From positions 1-64,000 of the forward strand of contig NZ_VDND01000002.1 of NCBI RefSeq assembly GCF_007665395.1: 64,000 bases of DNA, read 5' to 3'. The notes beneath the pieces were generated by a model, which saw only the letters and a list, made by a program, of their open reading frames with translations, ran no database searches and was not told where the DNA came from. This document shows, piece after piece, positions 16,702 through 26,048 of this stretch; the first letter of the stretch is position 1; each line of letters opens with the position of its first letter. This DNA is from Pseudomonas oryzihabitans. GTDB lineage: Bacteria; Pseudomonadota; Gammaproteobacteria; Pseudomonadales; Pseudomonadaceae. The position numbers and the translations under genes are program-made.

Positions 16702-19190
16702 TCCGCGCCAGCCTCTTCCAGCTGCACAGCCTGCTCGGGCTGGCAGCGGGCCTGGTGCTGGTGGTGCTGGGCGTGACGGGTGCGCTCTACAGCTTTCAGC
16801 TGGAAGTCATGCAGTGGCTCAATCCGCCGCCCGTCACCGCCACCGCGGGGCAACCGCTGCTCACTCCCGCGCAGGTGCGTGAGCGGCTGGTACCCGCGGA
16901 CCGGGAGTTGAGCTTCGTCTCCAGCATGGCGGGGGAGGGCTACGGTCTGCTCGGCCTGGCACCGGCGCATGGCCAGGGCCGTGGCGAGGTGAAGCTGTTC
17001 GATCGCTACACGGGGGAGGTGCTGACTTCGCCTCGTGGCCAGGCGTTCTTCCGCCTGGTCCTGGATCTGCACCGCGCCCTGGCCCTGGGGCCGGTAGGCA
17101 AGGCCCTGACTGGGGCGGCCACCCTGATCCTGCTGGTGCTCTGCCTGTCCGGCCTCTACCTGCGCTGGCCGCGCCAGGCAAGACGCTGGCGCGCCTGGCT
17201 GACCCTCGATTGGGCGCGTCGGGGACGCAGTTTCCACTGGGACCTGCACGCCGTGGCTGGCACCTGGTGCCTGCTGCTCTATCTGCTGGCGGCCCTGACC
17301 GGCCTGTACTGGTCCTATGACTGGTATCGCCAGGCCAGCGAACGGCTGCTGGGCGCGGCTCCGGAGCCGCGGACTGCGGGCGTGGTGGCGCGCCAGGACG
17401 TGGACCTGGACGCGCTCTGGCGGAGTTTTCGGCAGGAGACGGGTGGACGCGTCGAGGGGTATGGCCTGCTGCTGCCCAATCCGGCGCGCAAGGTCAGCCA
17501 TCCGACCCTCTGGTACCTGCCCGACGACGCCGCGCATATCCGTGCCCTCAATCGCATCGTCTTCGACGCCCAGGGACGGGTGCTCGATCATCGCCGCTAT
17601 CGCGAGCAGCCGCTGGGTGCGCGCTTGCTGCTCAGCGTCTACGCCCTGCACTCGGGCGAATACTTCGGCCTGGCAGGACGGTTGCTCATGCTGCTCGCCA
17701 GCCTCGCCATGCTGCTGTTCATGGTGACCGGGCTGTGGCTCTACCTGGATCGCCGCCGCAAACGCCGGCAGGCACGCCAGGCCCGCGCTGGCCTGGCGTC
17801 CCCTGCCGCTGGCGCTGCCGACTGGCTGATCGGCTACGCCAGCCAGAGCGGCCAGGGCGAGGCGCTGGCCTGGCAGGCGGCCGGCCAGTTGCAGGCCGCG
17901 GGGCTGGCCGCCGAGGTCGTCCCGCTCGGCCGCCTCGACGTCGAGCGACTGCAGCGGGCGGCGCGGGCGCTGTTCGTCGTCGCCACGCATGGCGATGGCG
18001 AGGCACCGGACGCCGCCCGCGGTTTCGAGCGGCGGATGCAGGCGCAGGGCCAAGCCCTGCCCGCCCTGAGCTACGCCGTACTGGCGCTGGGCGACCGGCG
18101 CTATCAGGGCTACTGCGCCTTCGCCCGCCGACTCGACACCTGGCTCGCTGCCCAGGGCGCACGGCCGCTGTTCACCACGGTGGAGGTGGACAATGGCGAC
18201 CCGGGTGCCCTGACGCTCTGGCAACGCCAGCTGCAGACCCTGGGCGCCGGGCGCGCGGAGGTGCCGGTGGAGCGTCCGCTGCAGCCCTGGCGACTGGCGT
18301 CGAGGCACCTGCTCAATGCCGGCAGTCCCGGCTCGCCGGCCTGGGAGTTACGCCTGGAAGCGCCCCTGGGGAGTGACTGGGCTCCGGGCGACATCCTGGA
18401 AATCGCGCCGCGCCAGCGCGCCGAGACCGTCAGCGCCTGGCTGCAGCCCCTGGGATTGGCCGCGGCCAGCCAGGTTCAGGACGACGGCCGGCCGCAGCAG
18501 CTGGCCGATGCCCTGCAAGGCCGGTTGCTGCCGGACGATCGCGCTGCCCTGTGCGGGCTGACCGCCCAGGCGCTGCTCGATGCCCTGCCGCCCCTCGCCG
18601 TGCGCCAGTACTCCATCGCCTCGCTGCCTGGCGAGGGGCCGTTGCGGCTCCTGGTGCGCCAGGAGCGCAAGCGCGATGGGCGCCTGGGTATCGCCTCCGG
18701 CTGGCTGACCACGGCGCTGGCCCCGGGCGCTCTGCTGCAGGCGCGGCTGCGGGTCCACCCGGGCTTTCGTCCGCCGCTGGACCCGCGCCCGCTGATCCTG
18801 ATCGCCGCCGGTACCGGCCTGGCCGGGGTGCGCCCGCTGCTGGCCGCCCGCATCGCTGGAGGGTACCGGCGCAACTGGCTGCTGTTCGGCGAACGCACCG
18901 CCGCGCACGACAGCTTCTACGGCGCGGAGCTGGACGACTGGCTGACGAAGGGCGAGCTGGCGCGGCTGGACCGGGTGTTCTCGCGGGACGGTGACGGCTA
19001 TGTGCAGGAGCGGCTGCAGGCGCAGCGCGAGCAGCTGCACGACTGGCTGGCGGCGGACGCCGTCATCATGGTCTGCGGCAGTCTGCAAGGGCTGGGGCGC
19101 GGCGTGCACGCCACCCTGCAGGGGCTGCTCGGTGAAGCAGAAGTCCAGCGGCTGCTGGAGACCGGCCGTTATCGCCGCGACCTGTACTGA
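16686..19190 (+). CDS. PepSY-TM / flavodoxin / FAD-NAD(P)H reductase fusion (PiuB-like)
   Basis: 834 aa inner-membrane electron-transfer fusion. A PepSY-associated TM domain (about 1-370, helices near SLLGLAAGLVLVVLGVTGAL and at the end of the domain) is followed by a flavodoxin domain (WLIGYASQSGQGEALAW, about 395-520) and a sulfite-reductase-like FAD/NAD(P)H domain (VRQYSIASLPGEG; LILIAAGTGLAGVRPLL; VCGSLQGLGRGV). The family is thought to pass NADPH electrons to periplasmic ferric-siderophore complexes. Proximity to speC resembles the PA4513-PA4519 region of P. aeruginosa, without piuA or piuC. GTG at 16686 was chosen from the family start; a 22-residue extension from 16620 is possible. Confidence 0.8.
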   Translation: MDSVLIRASLFQLHSLLGLAAGLVLVVLGVTGALYSFQLEVMQWLNPPPVTATAGQPLLTPAQVRERLVPADRELSFVSSMAGEGYGLLGLAPAHGQGRGEVKLFDRYTGEVLTSPRGQAFFRLVLDLHRALALGPVGKALTGAATLILLVLCLSGLYLRWPRQARRWRAWLTLDWARRGRSFHWDLHAVAGTWCLLLYLLAALTGLYWSYDWYRQASERLLGAAPEPRTAGVVARQDVDLDALWRSFRQETGGRVEGYGLLLPNPARKVSHPTLWYLPDDAAHIRALNRIVFDAQGRVLDHRRYREQPLGARLLLSVYALHSGEYFGLAGRLLMLLASLAMLLFMVTGLWLYLDRRRKRRQARQARAGLASPAAGAADWLIGYASQSGQGEALAWQAAGQLQAAGLAAEVVPLGRLDVERLQRAARALFVVATHGDGEAPDAARGFERRMQAQGQALPALSYAVLALGDRRYQGYCAFARRLDTWLAAQGARPLFTTVEVDNGDPGALTLWQRQLQTLGAGRAEVPVERPLQPWRLASRHLLNAGSPGSPAWELRLEAPLGSDWAPGDILEIAPRQRAETVSAWLQPLGLAAASQVQDDGRPQQLADALQGRLLPDDRAALCGLTAQALLDALPPLAVRQYSIASLPGEGPLRLLVRQERKRDGRLGIASGWLTTALAPGALLQARLRVHPGFRPPLDPRPLILIAAGTGLAGVRPLLAARIAGGYRRNWLLFGERTAAHDSFYGAELDDWLTKGELARLDRVFSRDGDGYVQERLQAQREQLHDWLAADAVIMVCGSLQGLGRGVHATLQGLLGEAEVQRLLETGRYRRDLY

Positions 19191-19191
19191 C

Positions 19192-19635
19192 TCAGGCCCG
19201 GGCGATACACCAGACGCCGGCGCCGATCAGCACCACGCCGGCCAGCTTGCCGAGGGTCACCGGGTCCTGGCGAAAGCCGGCCCAGCCGAAGTGATCCAGG
19301 CTCAGCGACATGGCCAGCTGACCGGCGATGACCAGAGCCATGAACAGGGTGGCGCCGATGCGCGGTCCGGCGAAGGCGGCCATGGCGATGAAGAACATGC
19401 CGAGCAGACCGCCGCACCAGTGCCACCAGTGCAGTTCGCGCAGGGCGCCCAAGGTGGGGACGCCACGCTGCCAGAGCGTCAGCCCGAGCAGGGCGATCAG
19501 GCCGACCAGGAAGGAGATCGACGCCGCGGCGAAGACGCTGGACAGCTGGCGGGCGAGCTGCCCATTGATGCCGGCCTGCAACGGCAGGCAGGCCCCGGCG
19601 ATGAAGGGCAGGACGAGTAGCCACCAGGCGGGCAT
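19192..19635 (-). CDS. DMT-superfamily (DUF606/YdcZ) membrane protein
   Basis: 147 aa with about five TM helices, the single-unit DUF606 form that pairs or dimerises to give a ten-helix transporter. Typical segments are LPLQAGINGQLARQL, SFLVGLIALLGLTL and LGVFF-like GGLLGMFFIAMAAFAGPRIG. GGAG precedes the ATG at 19635. Convergent with the flavoprotein, one base apart. Substrate unknown. Confidence 0.8.
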   Translation of the reverse strand: MPAWWLLVLPFIAGACLPLQAGINGQLARQLSSVFAAASISFLVGLIALLGLTLWQRGVPTLGALRELHWWHWCGGLLGMFFIAMAAFAGPRIGATLFMALVIAGQLAMSLSLDHFGWAGFRQDPVTLGKLAGVVLIGAGVWCIARA

Positions 19636-19743
19636 TGGCAGGACTCCAGAGCGACAAGGGGGGCGCAGTATGCCCCAGGGTGGGGCGAAGCGGTCGAACC
19701 GGCGACTCCCGGTCAGGCTCCAAGCCCTATTGTCCTTGGAGCT

Positions 19744-20241
19744 ATGGCGATGGCGACCCCCGTGGAAAAGCCCCGTCCGTTTCGTGAGGACCTGGGGTTG
19801 CAACGCTGGATCTGGCGCTGTGAACGCCTGGGCTGGGTGCTGCTGGGGCTGTTCGTGGCGCTGGCGCTGGCTGGGCTCTTCGCCAGTGGCGGTCCCTGGG
19901 TCATGGCGAGCCGCGTCAGCGACGACGGGCAGCTCAGGGTGGAGTACGAGCGCTTCCAGCGGCGCGGTGCGCCCGCGACCCTGACCCTGGAACTGGCGCC
20001 TGGCCTGTCGACGGTCGGGCTGGACGAACGCCTGGTGGCCGACTGGACGGTGGAGGCCCTCTATCCGCAACCGCTGCGCATGACCAGTGCCAACGGAGTG
20101 CTCTGGCTCGAACTGGCCACCGGCAGCGGCCCCAGCCGACTGCACCTGGCGCTGCGTCCGGATGCCCTAGGCAAGATCGACTGGCGCATCCTGCGACCCG
20201 GCCAGCCAGCGCTGGCCCTCTCCGCCTTCATCTATCCCTGA
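19744..20241 (+). CDS. Hypothetical membrane-anchored protein, partner of DUF421
   Basis: 165 aa. One strong TM helix at about residues 30-50 (LGWVLLGLFVALALAGLFAS) precedes a beta-rich C-terminal domain likely outside the membrane (RVEYERFQRRGAPATLTLEL, then SRLHLALRPDALGKIDWRI). GGAG lies before the ATG. It is nine bases upstream of the DUF421 gene in the same direction; the pair is probably one transcript. Function unknown. Confidence 0.75.
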   Translation: MAMATPVEKPRPFREDLGLQRWIWRCERLGWVLLGLFVALALAGLFASGGPWVMASRVSDDGQLRVEYERFQRRGAPATLTLELAPGLSTVGLDERLVADWTVEALYPQPLRMTSANGVLWLELATGSGPSRLHLALRPDALGKIDWRILRPGQPALALSAFIYP

Positions 20242-20250
20242 GGACCCGCC

Positions 20251-20703
20251 ATGGAATCCGTGCTCCGCGCCGCGGCCATCTACGCCTTCCTGCTGGTGCT
20301 GTTCCGCCTGACCGGGCGCCGGGCGTTGTCGGAGATCACCACCTTCGATTTCGTCCTGCTGCTGGTGATCGGCGAGGCGACCCAGCAGGCCCTGCTGGGC
20401 GATGACTTCTCGGTGATCAACGCCTTCGTGGTGATCGCGACCCTGGTGCTGATCGACATCCTGCTGTCGCTGTTCAAGCAGCGCTCGCCGCAGGTGGGCC
20501 GCTTTCTCGATGGCGTGCCGCTGATCGTGGTGGAGTACGGCAAGCCCTTGACGCAGCGGCTGCGCAAGGCGCGGCTCACCGAGGAGGACATCCTCGAGGC
20601 GGCGCGGCAGAGCCAGGGGCTGGAGCGGATGGAGCAGATCCGTTTCGCGGTGCTGGAGAAGAATGGGCAGATCTCGGTGATTCCCGAGTCGGGGGATCGA
20701 TAA
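20251..20703 (+). CDS. DUF421 (YetF/YcaP-type) membrane protein
   Basis: 150 aa. Three N-terminal TM helices contain the DUF421 signature LFRLTGRRALSEITTFDFVLLLVIGEA. A cytoplasmic C-terminal domain follows (PLIVVEYGKPLTQRLRKARL, then EQIRFAVLEKNGQISVIP). It is on the short side for the family but complete at both ends. Role unknown. Confidence 0.85.
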   Translation: MESVLRAAAIYAFLLVLFRLTGRRALSEITTFDFVLLLVIGEATQQALLGDDFSVINAFVVIATLVLIDILLSLFKQRSPQVGRFLDGVPLIVVEYGKPLTQRLRKARLTEEDILEAARQSQGLERMEQIRFAVLEKNGQISVIPESGDR

Positions 20704-20721
20704 GCGGGACGGGAAACGCAA

Positions 20722-20746
20722 GAAGGGCAGGATGATCCTGCCCTTC
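20722..20746. terminator. Bidirectional hairpin between DUF421 and KGG genes
   Basis: Perfect GAAGGGCAGG / CCTGCCCTTC stem with a 5-base loop between convergent genes. There is no clear U-run on either strand. Confidence 0.5.
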
Positions 20747-20771
20747 GGGTTACGCGGGGATAGCCTGATGG

Positions 20772-21056
20772 CTAGTGGCTGCCGCCCTTGCGGCCGGCCT
20801 CGGAGGCCTTCTCGCGATCATTGGCGAAGTTGCCGCCGCTGTTCTGGCCACCCTTGCGGCCGGCCTCGGCGGCGCGTTCGGGATCGTTGGCGAAGTTGCC
20901 ACCGCTGTTCTCGCCGCCCTTGCGCCCGGCCTCGGCGGCGCGTTCGGGATCGTTGGCGAAATTGCCCCCGCTGTTCTCGCCGCCCTTGCGGCCAGCCTCG
21001 GAAGCCTTCTCACGGTCGTTGGCGAAGTTGCCGGGATTCGAATTGTCGGTACTCAT
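20772..21056 (-). CDS. KGG-repeat general stress protein, four repeats
   Basis: 94 aa, almost entirely four tandem 22-residue units of the form GGNFAND-E-A-EAGRKGG-NS. The first and last carry DREKASEAGRKGG, the middle two DPERAAEAGRKGG. It is highly charged and Gly/Asn-rich with no hydrophobic core, resembling the GsiB/YciG-type KGG stress proteins linked to desiccation and stationary phase. The start at 21056 follows AAGAGGAA. Its paralogue with two units lies 75 bases upstream. Confidence 0.88.
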   Translation of the reverse strand: MSTDNSNPGNFANDREKASEAGRKGGENSGGNFANDPERAAEAGRKGGENSGGNFANDPERAAEAGRKGGQNSGGNFANDREKASEAGRKGGSH

Positions 21057-21131
21057 GGTGATTTCCTCTTGCTCGTGGACTCGAGGAGCCAGGTCCACCC
21101 GGACGTGACTCCGCTACCAGGGGGGAAGCGT

Positions 21132-21290
21132 CTAGCGGCTACCGCCCTTGCGCCCGGCCTCGGAAGCCTTCTCGCGATCGTTGGCAAAATTGCCACCACT
21201 GTTCTGGCCGCCCTTGCGCCCGGCCTCGGCAGCCTTTTCGCGGTCGTTGGCGAAGTTGCCGGGATTGGAATTCGATTGCTTGGTGGTCAT
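21132..21290 (-). CDS. KGG-repeat stress protein, two repeats (52 aa)
   Basis: 52 aa (MTTKQSNSNPGNFANDREKA..., ending KASEAGRKGGSR). It has the same repeat as the neighbouring 94-aa protein but only two units, joined by GGQNSGGNFAND. AGAGGT lies upstream of the ATG. The shared unit and adjacency show a local duplication followed by change in repeat number. Promoter elements are not certain; a CTACATT about 40 bases upstream could be a sigmaS-type -10. Confidence 0.85.
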   Translation of the reverse strand: MTTKQSNSNPGNFANDREKAAEAGRKGGQNSGGNFANDREKASEAGRKGGSR

Positions 21291-21565
21291 GGTCGCTCTA
21301 CCTCTTGTGGGAATGTAGTGCAGAACTCATTGCCTGCCCTGGTATTGAGGGGCTGCCGCGGCAAGGTTTCCCGATGACGGGATGGGTGGTTGCTGGCCAG
21401 CGGCCACTAGCAGAGCTGTATCTAGGTTTGTCCGAAACGCTGTCCAACCTGGCCGCTGGGTTGGCCGGGGCGGGGCGCCTGGCCGCCGTGGAAAAGCCTG
21501 GACGCAGCGGCGCCGCTGCGTCCAATGGCTGTGGCCTTTGCCTTGTACGACGGGTGGCGGTGCCG

Positions 21566-22429
21566 CTAGAAGCCGTCGATGGGAATCTTCAGGTAGCGCC
21601 GGCCATTGGCCTCGGCCGGCGGCAGGGTGCCGGCGCGGATGTTCACCTGGATCGCCGGCAGGATCAGCGTGGGCATGGCCAGGGTGGCGTCACGGCGGGT
21701 GCGCAGGGCGACGAAGGCGTCCTCGTCCACGCCGTCGCGGACGTGGACGTTGAGGGCGCGCTCTTCGCCGACGGTGGTCTGGTGACGTGCCTCGCGGCCC
21801 GCGGGGGGATAGTCATGGCACAGGTAGAGTCGCGTCGCCTCCGGCAGCGCCAGCAGCCGGCGGATCGAGCGATAGAGGTCGCGGGCGCTGCCGCCGGGGA
21901 AATCGCAGCGGGCCGAGCCGACATCGGGCATGAACAGGGTGTCGCCGACGAAGACCTGCGCCTCTTCCACCTGGTAGGCCATGTCGGCCGGGGTATGGCC
22001 AGGCACGTGCAAAGCGCGGGCGGCGAGGTTGCCGATGTGGAAGACCTCGTCGGGCTGGAACAGATGATCGAACTGGGAGCCGTCGAGGCGGAATTCCGGC
22101 TCCAGGTTGAAGACGTCCTTGAAGGCACCCTGGACGCGGCGGATACCTTCGCCGATGGCGATGCGCCCGCCCAGTTGCCGACGCAGGTAGGGCGCGGCCG
22201 AGAGATGGTCGGCATGGGCATGGGTCTCCAGCAGCCACTCCACGCTCAGGCCCTGGTCGCGCACGAAGCGGGCGACGCGATCCGCCGAGAGGGTGGCGGT
22301 CCTGCCCGAGTGCGGGTCGTAGTCCAGCACCGAGTCGACGATGGCGCAGGGGCTGCCGGGCGCCTCGTAGATCACGTAGGTGAAGGTGGACGTGGTGGCG
22401 TCGAAGAAGGGTTCGATGCGCGGAGTCAT
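21566..22429 (-). CDS. MBL-fold hydrolase, persulfide-dioxygenase-like
   Basis: 287 aa. The metal motif ETHAHADHLSAAPYL is followed by VPGHTPADMAYQVEEA, VFVGDTLFMPDVGSARCDFP and LCHDYPP. The TLFMPDVGSARCDFPGG region and length match ETHE1/Blh-type persulfide dioxygenases, which oxidise glutathione persulfide to sulfite, rather than glyoxalase II. Start at 22429 (MTPRIEPFFDATTSTFTYV) is the family start. No rhodanese or ArsR gene is adjacent. Confidence 0.82.
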   Translation of the reverse strand: MTPRIEPFFDATTSTFTYVIYEAPGSPCAIVDSVLDYDPHSGRTATLSADRVARFVRDQGLSVEWLLETHAHADHLSAAPYLRRQLGGRIAIGEGIRRVQGAFKDVFNLEPEFRLDGSQFDHLFQPDEVFHIGNLAARALHVPGHTPADMAYQVEEAQVFVGDTLFMPDVGSARCDFPGGSARDLYRSIRRLLALPEATRLYLCHDYPPAGREARHQTTVGEERALNVHVRDGVDEDAFVALRTRRDATLAMPTLILPAIQVNIRAGTLPPAEANGRRYLKIPIDGF

Positions 22430-22629
22430 GACCGGGCCTCGTGGACAGAAATGAGCGTTCACCTTACCACGGGGGCCGAATACCCACGGCGTAGCCGGTC
22501 GCCGCACCTGGCGCCAGGCGCTCCAGACCGTTCGTCGCCGAATGCCGGAATTGCAACGGATGCGACAGGATGTTTCGACACCTCCGAGGTAACGTGCGGC
22601 GGTCAATTGCCGCTGCGCCGAGGTCGAAC

Positions 22630-23010
22630 GTGTCTGCATCCGGATCCCTGGCCAAGTCCGCCGCCAGGCCCCTGAGGTTCGCCCTGGTCGGGGTGGTCGC
22701 CACCTTGGTGCACATGGCGGTCGCCGCGCTGCTGCTCCAGCGCTGGGGCTGGCCGGCCCATGGCGCCAACCTGGGCGCCTTCCTGGTCGCCTTCGTGGTC
22801 TCCTACCTGGGGCATAGACACATCACCTTCGCCCGCGCCGGCTCGCCCTGGCGCTTCCTGCTGGTGGCGCTGGCCGGCTTCGGCCTCAACAACCTGCTGT
22901 TGACCGGTCTGCTCGCCTGCGGCGTGCCGGCCCTCTATGCGCTGCTCGTCGCCACTGCCCTGGTGCCGGTGTTCAGCTATCTGTTGTCGTCCGGATGGGT
23001 GTTCCGATGA
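22630..23010 (+). CDS. GtrA-family membrane protein
   Basis: 126 aa, four TM helices ([72 protein letters not shown]). GtrA proteins are thought to flip undecaprenyl-phosphate-linked glucose made by GtrB. GTG at 22630 follows CGAGG and gives the usual length; ATG at 22570 would add 20 residues. It overlaps the next gene by ATGA, so the two work as a unit. Confidence 0.82.
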   Translation: MSASGSLAKSAARPLRFALVGVVATLVHMAVAALLLQRWGWPAHGANLGAFLVAFVVSYLGHRHITFARAGSPWRFLLVALAGFGLNNLLLTGLLACGVPALYALLVATALVPVFSYLLSSGWVFR

Positions 23011-23951
23011 GCGAGGCGGTGAAGCTGTCCCTGGTGGTGCCGGTATTCAACGAAGAACTGGCCATCGCGCTGTTCTACCAGGCGGTTTGCGCCCACCCGG
23101 AGCTGGCCATCCACGATCTGGAGCTGCTGTTCGTCGACGATGGCAGCCGGGACGGCAGCGCACGGGTGCTGGAGCGCCTGCGCCGGGAGGATCCGCGGGT
23201 GGCGGTCCTGCAGCTGTCGCGCAACTTCGGCAAGGAGGCGGCGCTGTTCGCCGGCATCGAGCACGCCAGTGGCGAGGTGGTGGTGCCGCTGGACGTCGAC
23301 CTGCAGGACCCGCTGGACGTCATCCCGCGGCTGCTCGAACAGTGGCGGCAGGGCGCCGACGTGGTGCTGGCCAAGCGCGTCAATCGCAGCAGCGACAGTC
23401 CGCTCAAGCGGCTGACCGCCGAGGGCTTCTATCGCCTGCACAATCGCATCGCCCAGACGCCCATCGAGGAGAACGTCGGCGACTTCCGGCTGATGAGTCG
23501 CGAGGTGGTGGACGCCATCCGCGAGCTGCCGGAACGCAACCTGTTCATGAAGGGCATCCTCTCCTGGGTCGGCTTCGATACCCGGGTAGTGGAGTACGAG
23601 CGCGCTCCGCGCAGCGCCGGCAGCAGCAAGTTCAACGGCTGGAAGCTGTGGAACCTGGCGTTGGAAGGCTTCACCTCCTTCAGCACCGTGCCGCTGCGGC
23701 TCTGGACCTACCTGGGCGGCTTCGTCGCCCTGGTGTCCCTGGCCTATGCCGGCTACCTGATCTTCGAGAAGCTGGCCTTTGGCAACCGGGTACCGGGTTA
23801 TCCCTCGCTGATGACCGCCATCCTGTTCTTCGGCGGGGTGCAACTGATAGGCATCGGGGTGCTGGGTGAGTACATCGGGCGCATCTACATCGAGACCAAG
23901 CGCCGGCCGCGCTATGTGCTCAAGCGCTCCGGGAAGCGTGACGCTCAGTAG
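23007..23951 (+). CDS. GtrB/DPM1-type family 2 glycosyltransferase
   Basis: 314 aa. The GT2 domain ([58 protein letters not shown]) is followed by two C-terminal TM helices. This is the GtrB/YkcC layout that loads a sugar on undecaprenyl phosphate for transfer in the periplasm. The acceptor-specific third gene (GtrC-like) is not adjacent. It overlaps the convergent zapE by seven bases at the 3' end. Confidence 0.88.
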   Translation: MSEAVKLSLVVPVFNEELAIALFYQAVCAHPELAIHDLELLFVDDGSRDGSARVLERLRREDPRVAVLQLSRNFGKEAALFAGIEHASGEVVVPLDVDLQDPLDVIPRLLEQWRQGADVVLAKRVNRSSDSPLKRLTAEGFYRLHNRIAQTPIEENVGDFRLMSREVVDAIRELPERNLFMKGILSWVGFDTRVVEYERAPRSAGSSKFNGWKLWNLALEGFTSFSTVPLRLWTYLGGFVALVSLAYAGYLIFEKLAFGNRVPGYPSLMTAILFFGGVQLIGIGVLGEYIGRIYIETKRRPRYVLKRSGKRDAQ

Positions 23952-25045
23952 CGCGCCTGTTGCATCTCCTGCAACCGACTCAGGGTGCGGCGGAAGGGGA
24001 ATTCCAGAAAGCCAGAGGTGTACAGCCGCTCCAGCGGCACGGCGGCGTTCAGGTAGAGCGGGCGGCGGCGGTCGTAGGCCTCGTCGACCAGGGCAATGAA
24101 GCGGCGCACGGCGTCGTCCTGGGGCGCCAGGCGCGGCAATTCGCGGTCACCGGCGACCACGCGTTCGACGCCGTCTTCGGTGCCCCGGGCGATGCGACCG
24201 TCGCGCGGGTCGCCGGACAGGCAGGGCACGCCACCCAGCAGCAGGGCGGGGAAAGCGGTGCAGAGATCGATGTAGTCCGAGGTCGCCCAGGCGCCCTGGC
24301 AGAGGGTGGCGAAATCGAGCCAGATCGCACCGGGTGCCCGCCTGAGTACCGGCAAACGGCGACCGCCGAGCAGCAGCGGCGCTTCCGTCACGGCCTGCCC
24401 AGCGGTCAGGTGGGCGAAGGCCGCGGCGAGGGCGGCGGGGTCGTCCACCCAGTAGCGCGTCGTGGCTTCGCGGGCGTGCAGCCGATGATCCTGGCCACCA
24501 TCCACCTCATAGACGTCCAGCCGCTCTTGCAGCGCGGCGATGGCCGGCAGCAGGCGCTCGCGGTTGAAGCCGCCGGCATAGAGCTGCTCCGGTGGCTGGT
24601 TGGAGGTGACCACCAGCACCAGGCCCTGGTCGAGCAGGGCGCGCAGCAGGCCGCCGACCAGGATGGCGTCACCGATGTCGCTGACGAAGAGTTCGTCGAA
24701 GCAGAGTACCCGCACCTCGGCCGCCAACTCGCGGGCCAGCACCTGCAGGGGATCGCGGGTGCCGCTGAGCTGGAACTGCCGCTGGTGCACCCAGCGCATG
24801 AAGTGATGGAAATGCTGTCGGCGCGCGGGCACCGGCAGGCTGGCGTGGAACAGGTCCAGCAACCAGGTCTTGCCGCGCCCGACCGGACCCCAGAGGTAGA
24901 GGCCACGGGCCGGGCGGCCGGCCAGGAGGTCGGCGTGGCAGGCTTCCAGCTGACGGACAGCGGCTTCCTGGGCGGCATCGGGTAGCCGCGTGCCCAGGGC
25001 CAGGGCCTGGCGATAGGCGGCGAGGGGAGCGTGGGCGTTCGGCAT
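23945..25045 (-). CDS. zapE: Cell-division-associated AAA+ ATPase ZapE (AFG1-like)
   Basis: 366 aa. Walker A GPVGRGKT, Walker [17 protein letters not shown], sensor [12 protein letters not shown] and a C-terminal AFG1 segment ([19 protein letters not shown]). ZapE acts on FtsZ late in division. Met at 25045 ([13 protein letters not shown]) was preferred over an ATG 39 bases upstream because the extra residues are not family-like. Monocistronic and convergent with the glycosyltransferase. Confidence 0.9.
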   Translation of the reverse strand: MPNAHAPLAAYRQALALGTRLPDAAQEAAVRQLEACHADLLAGRPARGLYLWGPVGRGKTWLLDLFHASLPVPARRQHFHHFMRWVHQRQFQLSGTRDPLQVLARELAAEVRVLCFDELFVSDIGDAILVGGLLRALLDQGLVLVVTSNQPPEQLYAGGFNRERLLPAIAALQERLDVYEVDGGQDHRLHAREATTRYWVDDPAALAAAFAHLTAGQAVTEAPLLLGGRRLPVLRRAPGAIWLDFATLCQGAWATSDYIDLCTAFPALLLGGVPCLSGDPRDGRIARGTEDGVERVVAGDRELPRLAPQDDAVRRFIALVDEAYDRRRPLYLNAAVPLERLYTSGFLEFPFRRTLSRLQEMQQARY

Positions 25046-25214
25046 GGTCGCCGTTCCAGTATGGTGATCGAAGCTTAAAGGCACAGCGCGACGGCGCTTT
25101 GTCGACCGCGGCGGTAGACCATCCGAGCGGCGTCACGCTGCGCCTTGGTCCCGCTCTGACAGGTCCGGTCGAGGCGCCTAACCGTCCTCAGGCCGCGCGA
25201 ACTGCGGAAGCATC

Positions 25215-25937
25215 CTAGGTTCGGCGTACCTTGAGGGTAAGGGTGAATCTATCGTCTGGATGCGTAGTCACCGAGGTCACCAGCAGCTCGCTACGGTGCC
25301 CCCGGTAGTGACGAAGGATGCGCAATGCCGGGCTACCAGTAGGCGCTTCCAGGCGCTCTCCCAGTTCAGGCGTCAATAGTACGGCCCGTACCTCCTGGTC
25401 CACTTCCTCTACCCGCTGGCCATAGTGGCGCTCTATAAGGGTGGCGATCAGCTGGCCCGGATTGGCCTCGGCCAAGGCGTGGATCCGGTCATAGCGCTCG
25501 TCGCAGTAGACATCGGTCCAGCAGAGCGGGGCGCCGCGCTGCTGGTTGTCGATGCGCACGCTGGAAATCCGCCAGTAGCGTCCTCCGGGCTCTAGCCCCA
25601 GGCGCCTGGCCAGGTCGCGATCAGCCACCAGCTGCTCGGTCTCCCGTATTTCCCGGATTTGGGTTTCCGCCAGATGGGCCAGGTCTTCCATGGACTGCAA
25701 GGCGTGGGTGTAGCCGCTGGCGGGAGGAGCCTCGACGCGAGTGCCGACCCTTTTGCGCCGTGAAACCAGACCCTGATGCTGCAGCTGGGTGATGGCGGCC
25801 CGCACCGTATGGCGGCTAACCGCGAACTGTTCGCACAGCTCCAATTCGGTTGGCAGCAGACTGCCCACGGGATAGCGCCCGGAGGCGATGCCCTCCAGCA
25901 GGTCGTTGGCAACAATGGTGTACAGCGCCTGGTTCAT
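25215..25937 (-). CDS. GntR/HutC-family (UTRA) transcriptional regulator
   Basis: 240 aa. The N-terminal winged HTH (LLPTELELCEQFAVSRHTVRAA, about 30-75) is followed by a UTRA ligand domain (about 90-235, WRISSVRIDNQQRGAPLCWT, ending LLVTSVTTHPDDRFTLTLK). It diverges from the lyase gene; an 18-bp palindrome in the shared promoter is its probable operator. Codon choice is less GC-biased than in the flanking genes. The ligand is probably the lyase substrate or product. Confidence 0.85.
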   Translation of the reverse strand: MNQALYTIVANDLLEGIASGRYPVGSLLPTELELCEQFAVSRHTVRAAITQLQHQGLVSRRKRVGTRVEAPPASGYTHALQSMEDLAHLAETQIREIRETEQLVADRDLARRLGLEPGGRYWRISSVRIDNQQRGAPLCWTDVYCDERYDRIHALAEANPGQLIATLIERHYGQRVEEVDQEVRAVLLTPELGERLEAPTGSPALRILRHYRGHRSELLVTSVTTHPDDRFTLTLKVRRT

Positions 25938-25963
25938 CGCGGCACATCTCAAAAACGGACGGG

Positions 25964-26009
25964 TTGACAGTCTAGCACTGTGCGTGTTTTAAATATGTAC
26001 GTACATATT
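25964..26009 (+). promoter_or_regulatory. Lyase promoter with GntR-type operator
   Basis: TTGACA (25964-25969) followed by an AT-rich -10 region near 25988-25995, overlapped by the perfect 18-bp palindrome AATATGTACGTACATATT (25992-26009). A further half-site AATGTACG follows. Binding here would block the lyase promoter and is well placed to control the divergent regulator. Confidence 0.7.
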
Positions 26010-26048
26010 GAAATGTACGCCATATAAGACAATAACGAGGCTCGTAGC

